This document shows positions 32,682 to 42,627 of a DNA stretch of 64,000 bases, piece after piece. The translations under genes were made by a program, and so were the position numbers. Positions within the stretch are counted from its first letter, which is position 1, and each line of letters starts with the position of its first letter. Below the pieces are notes generated by a model, which saw only the letters and a program-made list of their open reading frames with translations, was not told the origin of the DNA and searched no databases. Source of the DNA: Hesseltinella vesiculosa (Eukaryota; Mucoromycota; Mucoromycetes; Mucorales; Cunninghamellaceae); contig MCGT01000043.1 in the NCBI GenBank assembly GCA_002104935.1, positions 1-64,000 on the forward strand, given 5' to 3'.

Positions 32682-33945
32682 GCTGCGGTAACTTTAAGCC
32701 TCGGTGGACAGCGTGAATGTGGCATGGTGGAAGTTTGTCTGGGTTCTATCCTGCATTGCATCATCACAGACAGAGGTTGGGTCAAAAAAAACAAAAAGGA
32801 AAGTCGGGATCCGAGGCAAGTGGAGAATGTTCGCGGTTGACGCAATGCATCTAGAAGCTTGTTTTTTTTTTTTTCATTCAAGCCATGTGGCTACACCATT
32901 TTCAGACTTTCCAAGAAGACTGATGCTTGACAATGCAGATGTAAAATGAACAAAACCCACGTTTTTTTTTTTTTGCAGTGAGCCTGCCGTGGAAAATGAC
33001 TCTTTGTGCCTCGTTGCACAAATCCACCTTGGTGTCCTTTTTTTCGCGCCGCTTGAAGCAAAGCAGCCAGCCATAAAAATTTCCAATGCATCACCTCATG
33101 GACGATGCAAGCAAAATAATTTGTTTTCCAAGTCTGAAAGCATGGCCAAAGCGGGCTAGTCGGGTTCTTTTCCAGAGGCAATTTTTTTGACAGGTCATCT
33201 CATTTAAGAAAAAAAAAAATACAAGAAAACCGGAAAAAGGTTTGTTTAGCCAGAATGCCATTTTGTCGAGACCAAGGTAACGGTGGGGTGGGTGTGTGGC
33301 AAAAAAAAAAAAAAAAAAGTACACAAGGAGCGAAAACCTTGTTTTTCATAAACTCAAGCTACGAGGAAAAAAATAGGAACAGACCATTCAAAGAAAATGG
33401 TAATGGAAATGCACGTGTTTTGTTGCAGGTCTTGTCAGCATAGACGAAACTCGTTTGGGATGAGAAGGAAAGCGTCAAATCTCGCGCGCGAAAGAAGCTT
33501 TCAGGGACATGGTCTCGGCAGTTTTGATTTGATTCTCCGAAGCCTGGATTCAACCTGGTTCTTTTGTGTCTCCAAAAGATAATGACTAGGAAATTAGTGA
33601 TATACCCTGGGAGCTTCTTGATTTTTAAAACTTGAATCCTGTTTTGCCAATGAACTGGGTACTCTCCCCCATTCTTTCATGTCAGATGAAATATCTCGCC
33701 ATCACTTTAAGTAGGCATGTGAGTTTTGGGTCCATCAAGTTTTGTACCACTTTCGGTCAGTTTTTAAGCTCCTCAAGCGGGCGCGCACGTTTTTTCCTTT
33801 CTTCTTTCAAACATCTTCCCCTTTTTCCTTTTTCTTCTGTCCGTTCCCCATTTTTCAATTCCTTCTTGCCTTTTCCTCGTTTTTTTTATCTTTTTTTTAT
33901 TTTTTTATTTTTAATATACCTCGGGATCCACTTTTATAAAATACT
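32682..33945. other. Intergenic, no gene recognised
   Basis: About 1.26 kb of homopolymer-rich sequence. The final about 150 bases are strongly pyrimidine-rich and form the leader of the next gene. No open frame here has a recognisable domain. Confidence 0.5.
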
Positions 33946-35251
33946 ATGGCCTTTGACGATGATGACAAAAAAAAGCGTCGTTGGTCTCACGGTTTTAGTA
34001 AAAAGTGGAAGCATCTAAAACACCGGCTGTCTGGCCTTTCAGCTCAACCCCACGACCGACCTGAAAACAACCAACCCCTCCATCATGCCCCTCTAGGTAG
34101 GCCTACTTTCTGGGTGGCATTTTCTCACCCCATTCCCAAAAATAAGGAGGGAATCAAAGACGGCGTCACAAAGGAGAAAAGGAACAATGAGAATCCTCAT
34201 TTTTTTTATTCTTGCAGGCATCGACGTCAAGGGCAAGCCCATGACCACCCATATGGAAGAAAAGGAAGACAACGCTTCGATTTCAACTTCCTGGTCCGAA
34301 TCATCTTGTGAAAAGGAAAGCCTGGAGCCTTCCTATTCGCTACTGTCCCTCAACCCATCCTCACCTCTGTCGCCTCCCCCTCGACATGCTGTCCCTCAGA
34401 TCGTCCATCGAGCGCCTGCTGAGCCTTCTGCCCATTGGCGACAATTCTCGGCAGATGACAGCCGTCAGGTCCTTGGTGGCCGCTTATCCCTTGACATGCC
34501 CGACGAGCCATCCTCTCAGCCAGTGCAGCGTGCCAATCAACATTTGGATGTGCCGCCTGTGCGGGACTCGATGTTAATGTACCAGGAAGACGATCCTTTA
34601 ATGCTTAGCAATGGCTCAACCAGTGCAATTTCCGTCTCCAGCTCGCTGATACCCGTTGCACCTCATACTTTTGCCCAGCCTCGACCCTCGGCATCCTCTC
34701 CAACCAAGACCAGCCCGCCTCACCGAACTGGCACCCTTGGTTTCGTATCCAACCAACCCTTGCCTCCACCCGTCCATTTACCTCCACTACCCACTCGATC
34801 ACCTTCCATTCGCCAACGGGACCGACTGCAGGATCAAGTCGCCACCGATCAAACCCGATACACCGCGGCCATGCAACGACAGCCTTCGATAGCCTCGTCC
34901 ATTGCGTCTTCGCACAATGATATCCCATTGAAGGAACGACGTCGTCGTCGAAGCCCATTGATGTTTGCTGACAATGACAGATTGACTCTGCCGATTGTCT
35001 ACCAGCAACCACCTTCCTTTGGCAGTAAAGAAGCCTCCCGTCGCCAGGCCATGCAGCAGCTTGAGGGCCTGCCTGCTGGTCGCAAAGTCATCACCATGAC
35101 CCGTATTGCATCCCCGCACGATCTTGACCAACAGCTTGGCAATTCACCTTGCTTGCCTACCCCATCTTCCTCATCCCTGCATCCCTCTCCACACGCTTCT
35201 CCAGTCAAACATCTATGCATGCCTGCCACCCCCAATTCCATGGAAGCTTGA
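33946..35251 (+). CDS. Ser/Pro-rich protein of unknown function
   Basis: Two exons, 33946-34096 and 34218-35251, give 1185 nt and 394 aa. I do not recognise a family. The N-terminus is highly charged (MAFDDDDKKKRRWSHGFSKK), and a second basic cluster KERRRRRSP lies in the middle; either could be a nuclear localisation signal. Most of the protein is low-complexity Ser/Pro, consistent with disorder and phosphorylation. A better-ordered block, SRRQAMQQLEGLPAGRKVITM, lies near the C-terminus. The joined frame and coding-like third positions support a real gene. A signalling or cytoskeletal adaptor would be a guess. Confidence 0.6.
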
Positions 35252-35540
35252 CTTCATCCTTGCCTTTTTCATGCTTTTCTTCCTTTTCCCTTCTTTTCTT
35301 GGCTACCGGATATTGCCATTCAATAAAGAACTCGCATTTTTTTTTCGCCATTCTAAACTTTACCTCATTCCCGAGCGCCAAGATGGAGAGGTTTTTATTT
35401 CTGCGGTGGCGAGCAAATCCCAGCAAGCCCTTCTTGGCCAATCAGGCAGCAGTGTCTTTTAATGTTGTTTTGTTTTTCCAAGCGTCGTCATTTTTTCTCT
35501 TTCTTGTTCACCAATTACTCTCCCTCCATACATTTGAACA
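35252..35540. other. Spacer between unknown gene and SUMO
   Basis: T-rich sequence with no gene recognised. It acts as 3' flank and SUMO promoter. Confidence 0.5.
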
Positions 35541-35968
35541 ATGTCGGACACACAAGGAAAAATTGAAAAGAAAGAGCCTGGTGCATCCACCGATCACATC
35601 AACCTCAAGGTGGTTGGTGCTGTAAGTTTTCATCACCATCTTTGCCATCATGAAAAAAAAAACCTAAAAAACGACCTGTTCTTAGGACAACAATGAGGTG
35701 TTCTTCAAAATTAAGCGAAGCACACCCCTCCGTAAACTTATGGATGCTTTTTGTGAACGGCAAGGCAAGGCTCCTGGATCTGTTCGTTTCTTGTACGATG
35801 GCAACCGCGTCTTGCCCGTAAACACACCCGACGAAGTAAGTCTTACCTATTTCAAAACAGTAACAAAGCAACTCACTCTTCTTCTTTTTTCATTGTTACC
35901 AGCTGGACATGGAAGATGGCGATACCATTGATGTCATGGTGGAACAAATCGGTGGCTTTCAGGCTTAA
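35541..35968 (+). CDS. SMT3: SUMO (Smt3)
   Basis: Three exons, 35541-35621, 35686-35835 and 35903-35968, give 297 nt and 98 aa. A ubiquitin-like beta-grasp fold is clear: HINLKVVGADNNEVFFKIK, TPLRKLMDAFCERQGKAPGS, VRFLYDGNRV, DELDMEDGDTIDVMVEQIGG. The precursor extends three residues (FQA) past the Gly-Gly, so a Ulp-type protease must mature it before conjugation to target lysines. The disordered, Lys-containing N-terminus (KIEKKEP) is typical. Confidence 0.95.
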
Positions 35969-36637
35969 TTTACCTTTTTTTTTTTTTTTTTTTTTTACTG
36001 CTTCCAACCCATGCCGAACGTCGTCTCGTGAATAAAATCGTCACCATCCTTCCCCCTGCTTCCTTTATTTGATGTTTATTCTTAACCTAGCCAATCTATT
36101 CCTAACTCACGGCCCTTCTTCTACACTTTTTATTTACAACCACGGGAAATAAAATAATATCACGTTATACAGTGCATTGTACAGCAGCTGAAAACCGAAG
36201 CACGTCCCTACTGAAATATCAGGAGTGATATGCGAAATGTTCAAGCGCATGCCGACCCGATCCTAAGACATGGCAAGCGTCACAGCACGTCAAAAAAAAA
36301 TTCTCGTGCTTGAAGCAAACCGGTGGAACGATCCCTCGGGCTCAGTCGCTCCTCACCGAAACCCGTGCCATTCTGACTTGTGTGGGCTTGATACCATATT
36401 GGACGGGGTACATTAAAGCTGGAGAGTGCTGGAAACAAACAACCATCACATAACGATGAATTTGGAAAGAGAGGATGGAAAAATGCGCCATCCCTATGTT
36501 TTCTGCGGTAAAGGAGCTGGGAGCGGTGCTTGATGGAGAAAAGGTGTGACTTTTGGCTGCCGCTGATTAACATAGCGCTTTTGTTATTGTTTTTCATTTG
36601 TTTTTTCTTCTTCACCTCTTACACTTTTTTTTTTATC
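35969..36637. other. Intergenic, no gene recognised
   Basis: About 670 bases that begin with a long T tract after the SUMO stop. No gene-like open frame with family resemblance is present. Confidence 0.5.
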
Positions 36638-36808
36638 ATGGCCGGTTTCCATCCTCACGCTGCCAGCTTCACTCACCGTTTCACCGGTAAATTCCTCGGT
36701 GCCACCATGTGGTTCTGGATGATGTATCGTGCCAAGCAAGATGGCCCTGCTTTGTTGGGCTTGGAACATCCCTGGGATCACCATCACGACCATGCCGAAG
36801 AACATTAA
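36638..36808 (+). CDS. Complex I subunit NDUFB2-like
   Basis: A single-exon gene of 56 aa starting MAGFHPHAASFTHRFTGK. The central hydrophobic segment, FLGATMWFWMMYRAKQDGP, and the following LLGLEHPWDHHHDH closely match the plant/fungal form of NADH:ubiquinone oxidoreductase subunit NDUFB2 (one transmembrane helix, His-rich end). It would be an accessory subunit in the membrane arm of mitochondrial complex I. I chose the ATG at 36638 because the extension upstream consists of homopolymer-derived Phe residues. No cleavable presequence is obvious, as is usual for this subunit. Confidence 0.85.
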   Translation: MAGFHPHAASFTHRFTGKFLGATMWFWMMYRAKQDGPALLGLEHPWDHHHDHAEEH

Positions 36809-37270
36809 ATCCTTTGTCACCATCCATCTTTTCTTTTTTTGCGCTTCTCATCCCACCTTCCCAGCAACAGCAATGTCTCAACCACGAACCTCCAATTCCC
36901 AACATCGATCCATTTCCGCTTAGAACAATCAACAAGAGACAATCAAGCTTTGAAAAAACCAAAACGAGTCTGCATGTCCAGCCTGTATTTTTTTTTTCTT
37001 CGTCTTCTTTGATATCACCATCTTGTCCTCGAGCTAGAAATCCAATAAAACAAAATGTAAACAACACACCTGTGCGGCAAACACAAGTTTGAAATCATAA
37101 CCGCTCCATTGCCAACGAAAAAAAAAATGACTAGTTTTTTTTTTATTGCAGGAAAATAAGTTTACAAGGGCAATTGCAAAAGGAGGTGGATGACGGTGAA
37201 TGGGAGATGGAAGGGTTGCTTTTTTTTTTGGGAAATACGATATGATAAAAACAAAATTTGGATAGTTTAT
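36809..37270. other. Convergent spacer, nothing recognised
   Basis: The 3' flanks of NDUFB2 and RPL23. Only short open frames are present, without domains. Confidence 0.5.
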
Positions 37271-38073
37271 TTACACAACGGTACCAGCAGAAGAGGCAAT
37301 ACGGGGCCACAAGTCGGCACATTCCTTGGCAACGGGACCAGTGATAGCAGAGCCCTTCATTTCACCCTTGGGGTTGACAATGACACCAGCGTTATCTTCA
37401 AAGTACAAGAAGACACCGTCACGGCGGCGCCAAGCCTTGCGTTGGCGGACAACGACAGCAGGCATGACTGAACAGAAGAAGAATTAATGAGATCCGTTTG
37501 TCTCGAGCCCCTATCAACAAAATAGACTTACCCTTCTTTCGCAATTCGGGTTTACCCTTCTTGACGGAAGCGACCACCATGTCACCAGCACCAGCAGCAG
37601 GGAGACGGTTCAAACGGCCCTTGATGTTGCGGACAGCAATGACGTACAAGTTCTTGGCACCAGAGTTATCGGCACAGTTCATGACAGCACCAACGGGCAA
37701 ACCGAGAGTCATGCGGTACTTGGTACCAGAAATGCTAACTACCAACGTTGGAAAAAAAAATATCGTGTCAATGCCATTGTATCGCATCATTCATAATTCG
37801 CGGATCGACGATGGAAAACGAGGAAGTCGTGATGGATGGGTGCATTGTGAGCCATCGAATCGAATCGATCAGGGACGACGGATGGATGAGCTGCATGGTG
37901 GATGGATGGACAACGGAGAGGATAGTCATCGTCAAAAGCTGCTGGATGGACCCGTCTATTTTTGCATCCATCCTTCCATCCATCCATCGTCATCGGGCTC
38001 CATCAAATATTACATGACAGGCTGCTCGTTTCTTTCGAAGATCCTCGTATGTTTATGTATTACCTTTAGGCAT
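37271..38073 (-). CDS. RPL23: 60S ribosomal protein L23 (uL14)
   Basis: Minus-strand exons are 38073-38064, 37738-37532 and 37467-37271, giving 414 nt and 137 aa, the standard eukaryotic length. Motifs are [79 protein letters not shown] and [16 protein letters not shown]. It is part of the large subunit near the elongation-factor binding site. The first exon is only 10 bases (ATGCCTAAAG), and the first intron is 325 nt, several times longer than others in this window. Confidence 0.95.
37739..38063 (-). other. Long first intron of RPL23 with inverted GGATGG repeats
   Basis: The intron contains clusters of GGATGGATGG around 37830-37920 and the complementary CCATCCATCC around 37965-37990, able to form a long stem. 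Ribosomal-protein introns often host snoRNAs, but I could not identify paired C and D boxes with confidence. Confidence 0.5.
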
Positions 38074-38575
38074 GGTGAATAAAAGGGTGTATAAAAAAAA
38101 TAAATGAAGGAAGAGGGAGCTTTCCAGTTTCAACCGGTTCAAAAAATGAAAGGCGACGTGTCGGAGCTGAAGCCGAAAACTGGCCTCCGCTTTGGCCTTT
38201 GGCCAGCCATGACGACGCATTTGGACTTCATGCCGCCAACCGCCAGTGGCTAGGCAGGATGGGTCATTCAAACGCAATGGCGACTCTTTCATAGAAGAGC
38301 TGATTCTGTTCTTTGCTACCCATCTTAGAGATCGCAACAGCCTTCGTGTTTCCAATTTAAAGTGATCAATACACCTGAGCTCAAAATAGCAAACGCCAGG
38401 TAGAACTTGGGGTTGGTTTAATGATGAAATTTGAAGCGACTTTTTATTTTTATTTTTTTACTACTACATGTCAGCTATGATGCTAGAGGAATGTGAGTGG
38501 AATGGAAATAAAATAATAAAAATAGTGAGATGTTTGGTATATGTATTGGATAGGACCACCAGGTAATTCTATTTT
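38074..38575. other. Intergenic, RPL23 promoter and channel 3' flank
   Basis: No gene recognised. The first about 300 bases upstream of 38073 are presumably the ribosomal-protein promoter. Confidence 0.45.
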
Positions 38576-40689
38576 CTACTCCTCGGAGATCCGCTGTAGA
38601 GCTGGCTCGGCGGGCAAGATCTCGTCGATGGGGCCATTGGTTGGCTGCGGGCCGGTCGTTTCTAAAGAGGCAGTGAGAGGTGATTGAACATGGGATTTCG
38701 GATGTGTCTGGGCTTCAAGCAAGGAAAAGATGCGTTGGATATCCTGCTGGTTTTGTCGTGCAATGGACATGAGGGCATGTAGCTGGCTGAAGAGCTCGTC
38801 GTCGGTCGTATTGCCCAGCAAATTAAACGGTTCACCACCAGGCAAGGTATGAAAACTGCCGGAGCGACCACGTGTGGTGGGGTTGCCCAGAGGATCGTCA
38901 ATAGCCATGGAAGGTCGTGACATTGGTTGGAAGGTGTCCGAGAGTCGGGACGCCATGTTGCCTGCATTTGCTGGATGCTGGTCGGGAGCATCTGTATTTG
39001 TGTACTGCAATTGCTCCAGGTATTGTCGGCGACGCATGGCTTCCCACACAATTGTAAAATTGCGGCCCACAATAATCGAAGGCAGGGCAATCAGCTAATC
39101 GACAAGTAAAAAGTAAATCAAATGCTTTCCTTTGGATCTCCTGCTAGCATAATTCATTATCACTTACTAAAACACCAAACATCATCGCTGGGAATGTCAC
39201 CAGTTTACCAATAAACGTGGTAGGCACCATATCACCTGGATGATAAAGGGGGAGAAATGAAACTTTCATTTAGCAACCTGTTCTCCACCCAATAAAGGTA
39301 GCCAGTCACTTACCGTAACCTGTTGTTGTAATGGTCACCAACACAAACCAAAAGGCAGCAGGGATACTATCAAAGGCACTGTTTTTTTTTACCGGGAAAG
39401 GCGTGGAAAAAATTTAGTTACAAATCATAAATTGCCTCATGCCTTTTTTTTCTTACCTCGGGTTGCCATCGGGATCGACAAAGGTTTTCAGCGTTTCGTC
39501 CCAGGTGCCGCGTTCAGCAAAGTACAGCAAGGTGGAGAAGAGCACGACACATGTCACCAAGAAGAAGAAGAGGGCTGACAGAGCATCACCAGATCGGCGC
39601 AGGGCTACCATCATCACTTCGATGGTCATAATAATAGCATTGGAGTACTTGTAGGTCTTGAATAAGCGCAGCAACCGGAAGAGTCGCAGAATGGTGAATC
39701 GGAATTCATAGGTCTGGTAGGAGTACGAGAAAGACAGGGGTAAGCCTTCTCAAATTTGGGTGCACCTCAAGTTCCTTACCGTGTCCCGCTGAGCAATCAG
39801 CTCAATGTAAAAAGGCACAATGGAAATAAAATCAATGATCGAGATGGGTGCTACAGAGACAAGAGGTGAGGTTGAGGCATTTTCTTTCTTGTGCAGGCCA
39901 CTCTACCTAGTACAAATTTCCTGAGCATCAGTAACGAGTCTGAGTGAGCAAAGAGACGTAGCAAGTATTCCAAAGTAAAGAGGGCTACCATGGTCGATTC
40001 CAAGTGAAACCTGGCAAAGCAAAAAAAAAAAGAAGGGGTGCCGAACGTTAATCACCAAGCACATCAGCCTCCTTTTTTTTATCGTTTTTGCTTCTTGTAG
40101 GTTCTTACCATACACGGTTACTTTCAGCAGACCTAAATGCCGGGATAGTTTCAATTGTGGTCATGACAGCACTGGATACAATCAGGAACGAAACAACGAC
40201 GTTGGTCCAAAAGGCGGCACGGGAGCTGGAAGGCTGCTCCAAAAGAAGGTACAAATACCTCTTTAGACCATTTTCAATGTCCATGGCTGGTGAGGTGTAA
40301 TCCGTTTCATCCAAGTGGTGCTCATCGACATGAGGGCTGTCTTCATCAAGGCCAGGACGTGGCTGTCCAGGGCGTGCAGTAAAACCCGTGACGGAGTGCC
40401 ATGCATCCGCCAGTTGGCCGCCCAGTCGTTGATAACCAGCCTGGTGCGATGGTCGGTAAGATCGTCGTTTAGAGCGTTTCTGCGAACGGCGATGAGACCG
40501 ATAAGCTTCGGCACTTGCTGATGGATCGCCTTCATCATAGCTGGTGGACACATCCGATGACATGGACGTCCGAGCGTGACGATCGGGATGGCTTCTGCTG
40601 GTTGATTCTAACTCCAAGACTTCATGGCTGCCTGTCAACGGTAGCTGGTCATCGAATACTTGATGGTGTGACGACCTAAATATGTTCAT
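38576..40689 (-). CDS. Voltage-gated potassium channel (Kv-like)
   Basis: A minus-strand gene of about seven exons and roughly 560 residues. A hydrophilic N-terminus of about 150 residues precedes S1 (AFWTNVVVSFLIVSSAVMTTI). Next come S2 (MVALFTLEYLLRLFAHSD), S3 (SPISIIDFISIVPFYIEL) and an S4 voltage sensor with regularly spaced Arg/Lys (RFTILRLFRLLRLFKTYK). S5 is ALFFFLVTCVVLFSTLLYFAE. The pore ITTTGYGDMVP contains the K+ selectivity filter, and S6 is GVLLIALPSIIVGRNF. The filter GYGD is split by an intron. The C-terminal tail is Ser/Gln-rich. This is a six-helix Shaker-like architecture. It would carry voltage-dependent K+ current at the plasma or organelle membrane. Confidence 0.88.
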
Positions 40690-41300
40690 GCGTCAGGTAA
40701 AGTGAGCAATACAAAAAGGGTAAGGATGCAAAAAAAAAAAAAAAAAAGGAAAGGAAGAAAAGAAACGAAAACGAAAAAAACAAAACGTCAATGCGGCGAA
40801 AAATCTCTTTTTCTTCCGGCCGTTCCCATTTTGTGGTGACACTAGAGTATCAGAGCAGTAATAGGCACTGTTGACAGACAATAACATATAGGGGCATGGG
40901 TTGCAGGGGTCAAGCCTAAAATGAGGGATTGGCGTTGGCATCTGTTTTACCAGCAGGTTCCTGTGTCGGATCCGATAACGCCTGTTACCATCTTTTCTCT
41001 TGTAGCTCGGAGTCAACGCACGTGGACGGCCGATCCATGCTGCTATCCTATGACCTTAGTTGGCACCAGCCCGTTCAGCAGGCTTACAGTATGTATTTAT
41101 CCTTTCGCCTTGCAGCCTTCCCAGCTCCACGCAGAGTTTTTGGCCAATAGGAGAAGCTTATTCCTGCTGGCGATTTCTCTGAGCCCGCCCAAAGCAAAAA
41201 AAAAAAAAAACCACCAATTCGCACGGAAGAGTGCCGTATTTCTGCCATGCAGATTTTATCAATGCAGTTGGGTGAGTAGCAAGAAAAAAAAGACGAAAGG
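40690..41300. other. Intergenic, no gene recognised
   Basis: Promoter side of the K+ channel gene. A T tract lies close to its start. The plus-strand open frame at 40921-41316 has no recognisable domain. Confidence 0.45.
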
Positions 41301-42560
41301 GGGTTGCTGGATATAAAGCACATTCCCCAAAAATCTGTCAGACAGAGACAAAGAAACCGATGGATTTGCTGTTCCAGTTCATCGGATGATCGATGGGATT
41401 TTTCGCTTGTCCATATTTTGAATGCAAAATCGGGATCCTTGTCGTCAGATACATTATCATTGATGAGGATATTCCTTATTTGCTCGAATATTCTTGGATA
41501 TGAATGAAGACTTGCAAGGCGGAACTTATCAGAGCGGCATTGTTCAAAAATTGCCGCTGGCATAATCATGACAATTCTTGGCATAAGTTTTGACTTGTAT
41601 AGGCAATGAGGATATCTTTGTGACGTTATCGAAGGCTTTGATAACATTACGATATGCCCTTTCTGGTGAGATTGATCGAATGCTGTCCCTTTTCCAGGTA
41701 TTCACAATTTTGGATGGACTGGTAAGTAAACGACGGATACTGGATTCTTTTTTTTTCAATTTCCTCCCATTTTCCTGGAAACTGTTGTCAATACTCGCTT
41801 GAGCTTGTACAGGAAGCGTAAAAGGCGATAGCTGAGCGTCTTGAAGGGCCATGGTTAAGCTTCAAATAGAACGCGAAGCCAGACGTTTCATAGAGATGCA
41901 CAATGAAATGACGCACAATGTCGCCAACTGGCAAGTCGACAAGGTTGTCAGGAAGATACATATTGATAGGCAGAGCAGGGTTGTGACGGAACTGGCCATA
42001 AAATTCATCTAGCTCATCCATCATTGCTTCAGAAGAGGGAGATCGTTGGCGGGTGGTTCTGTTTCGGCAGCGGATGCAAGTCAGGTACCAGCATCAGCGT
42101 CCTTCAATATGCGCTGAGGTCGTTTACATTTGCAATCACTACAGCGAGCGATGTACTTGATCAGTTACTTGCAATAAAGCGTTCAATGGAGGCATTATCC
42201 AGGCGCGTAACGTTATGTGATGGCATTATAAGAAATAGCGAAGAGAAAGAAATATCAGGAAAAGGTGTAAAAAAAAGCAAGTTTGCTTTTCTCTTCCCAT
42301 CCCCCCATTTTTTTTTTTGCCAAAAACAGAAAAATGATTTTATTGGTCAATCCCAGGCTGAGTGTAACAATCGTGAACCTCCTCGTTTATTTGAAAAATG
42401 ATCAAATGGCAGCACGGAAATGGCTTGAAATTATTTACTATGCAGCATGGCACCCTTTTTTTTCTTTGTCGGCCATTGCCATCATTGATTCCATTCGAAT
42501 TTTACGAAACTCCAAGGTTTCATTCCCTTTATTGAAGTCAATTATCAGTATGTTAGTTTC
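41300..42560 (-). pseudogene. Unrecognised, probably decayed coding sequence
   Basis: Several adjacent minus-strand stretches look protein-like rather than random. They include one starting MMDELDEFYGQF with VDLPVGDIVRHFIVHLYETS, one with SPERAYRNVIKAFDNVTKIS, and one with FEQCRSDKFRLASLHSYPRIF. They lie in different frames, and I found no consistent set of GT-AG introns joining them. Upstream (42100-42250) further minus-strand pieces such as HNVTRLDNASIERFIAS run into stops. I do not recognise the family. An old gene or mobile element decaying in place is the simplest reading; a multi-exon hypothetical gene is possible. Confidence 0.35.
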
Positions 42561-42627
42561 TAGGCAATTGATTGATTGTATTTAATGAAAGGAAAGAAAA
42601 AATGGGAACAGAGAGGAAGCTAGCAAG

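Noticed and set aside
36530..36637. Longer N-terminus for the NDUFB2-like subunit
   Set aside because: The extension is a Phe-rich translation of leader T tracts, and the family starts at about the 36638 ATG.
37739..38063. A box C/D snoRNA in the RPL23 intron
   Set aside because: Motifs resembling TGATG and CTGA occur, but I found no properly spaced C/D pair with a terminal stem.
40921..41316. Plus-strand protein gene upstream of the K+ channel
   Set aside because: The frame contains homopolymer-derived Lys runs and no recognisable domain.
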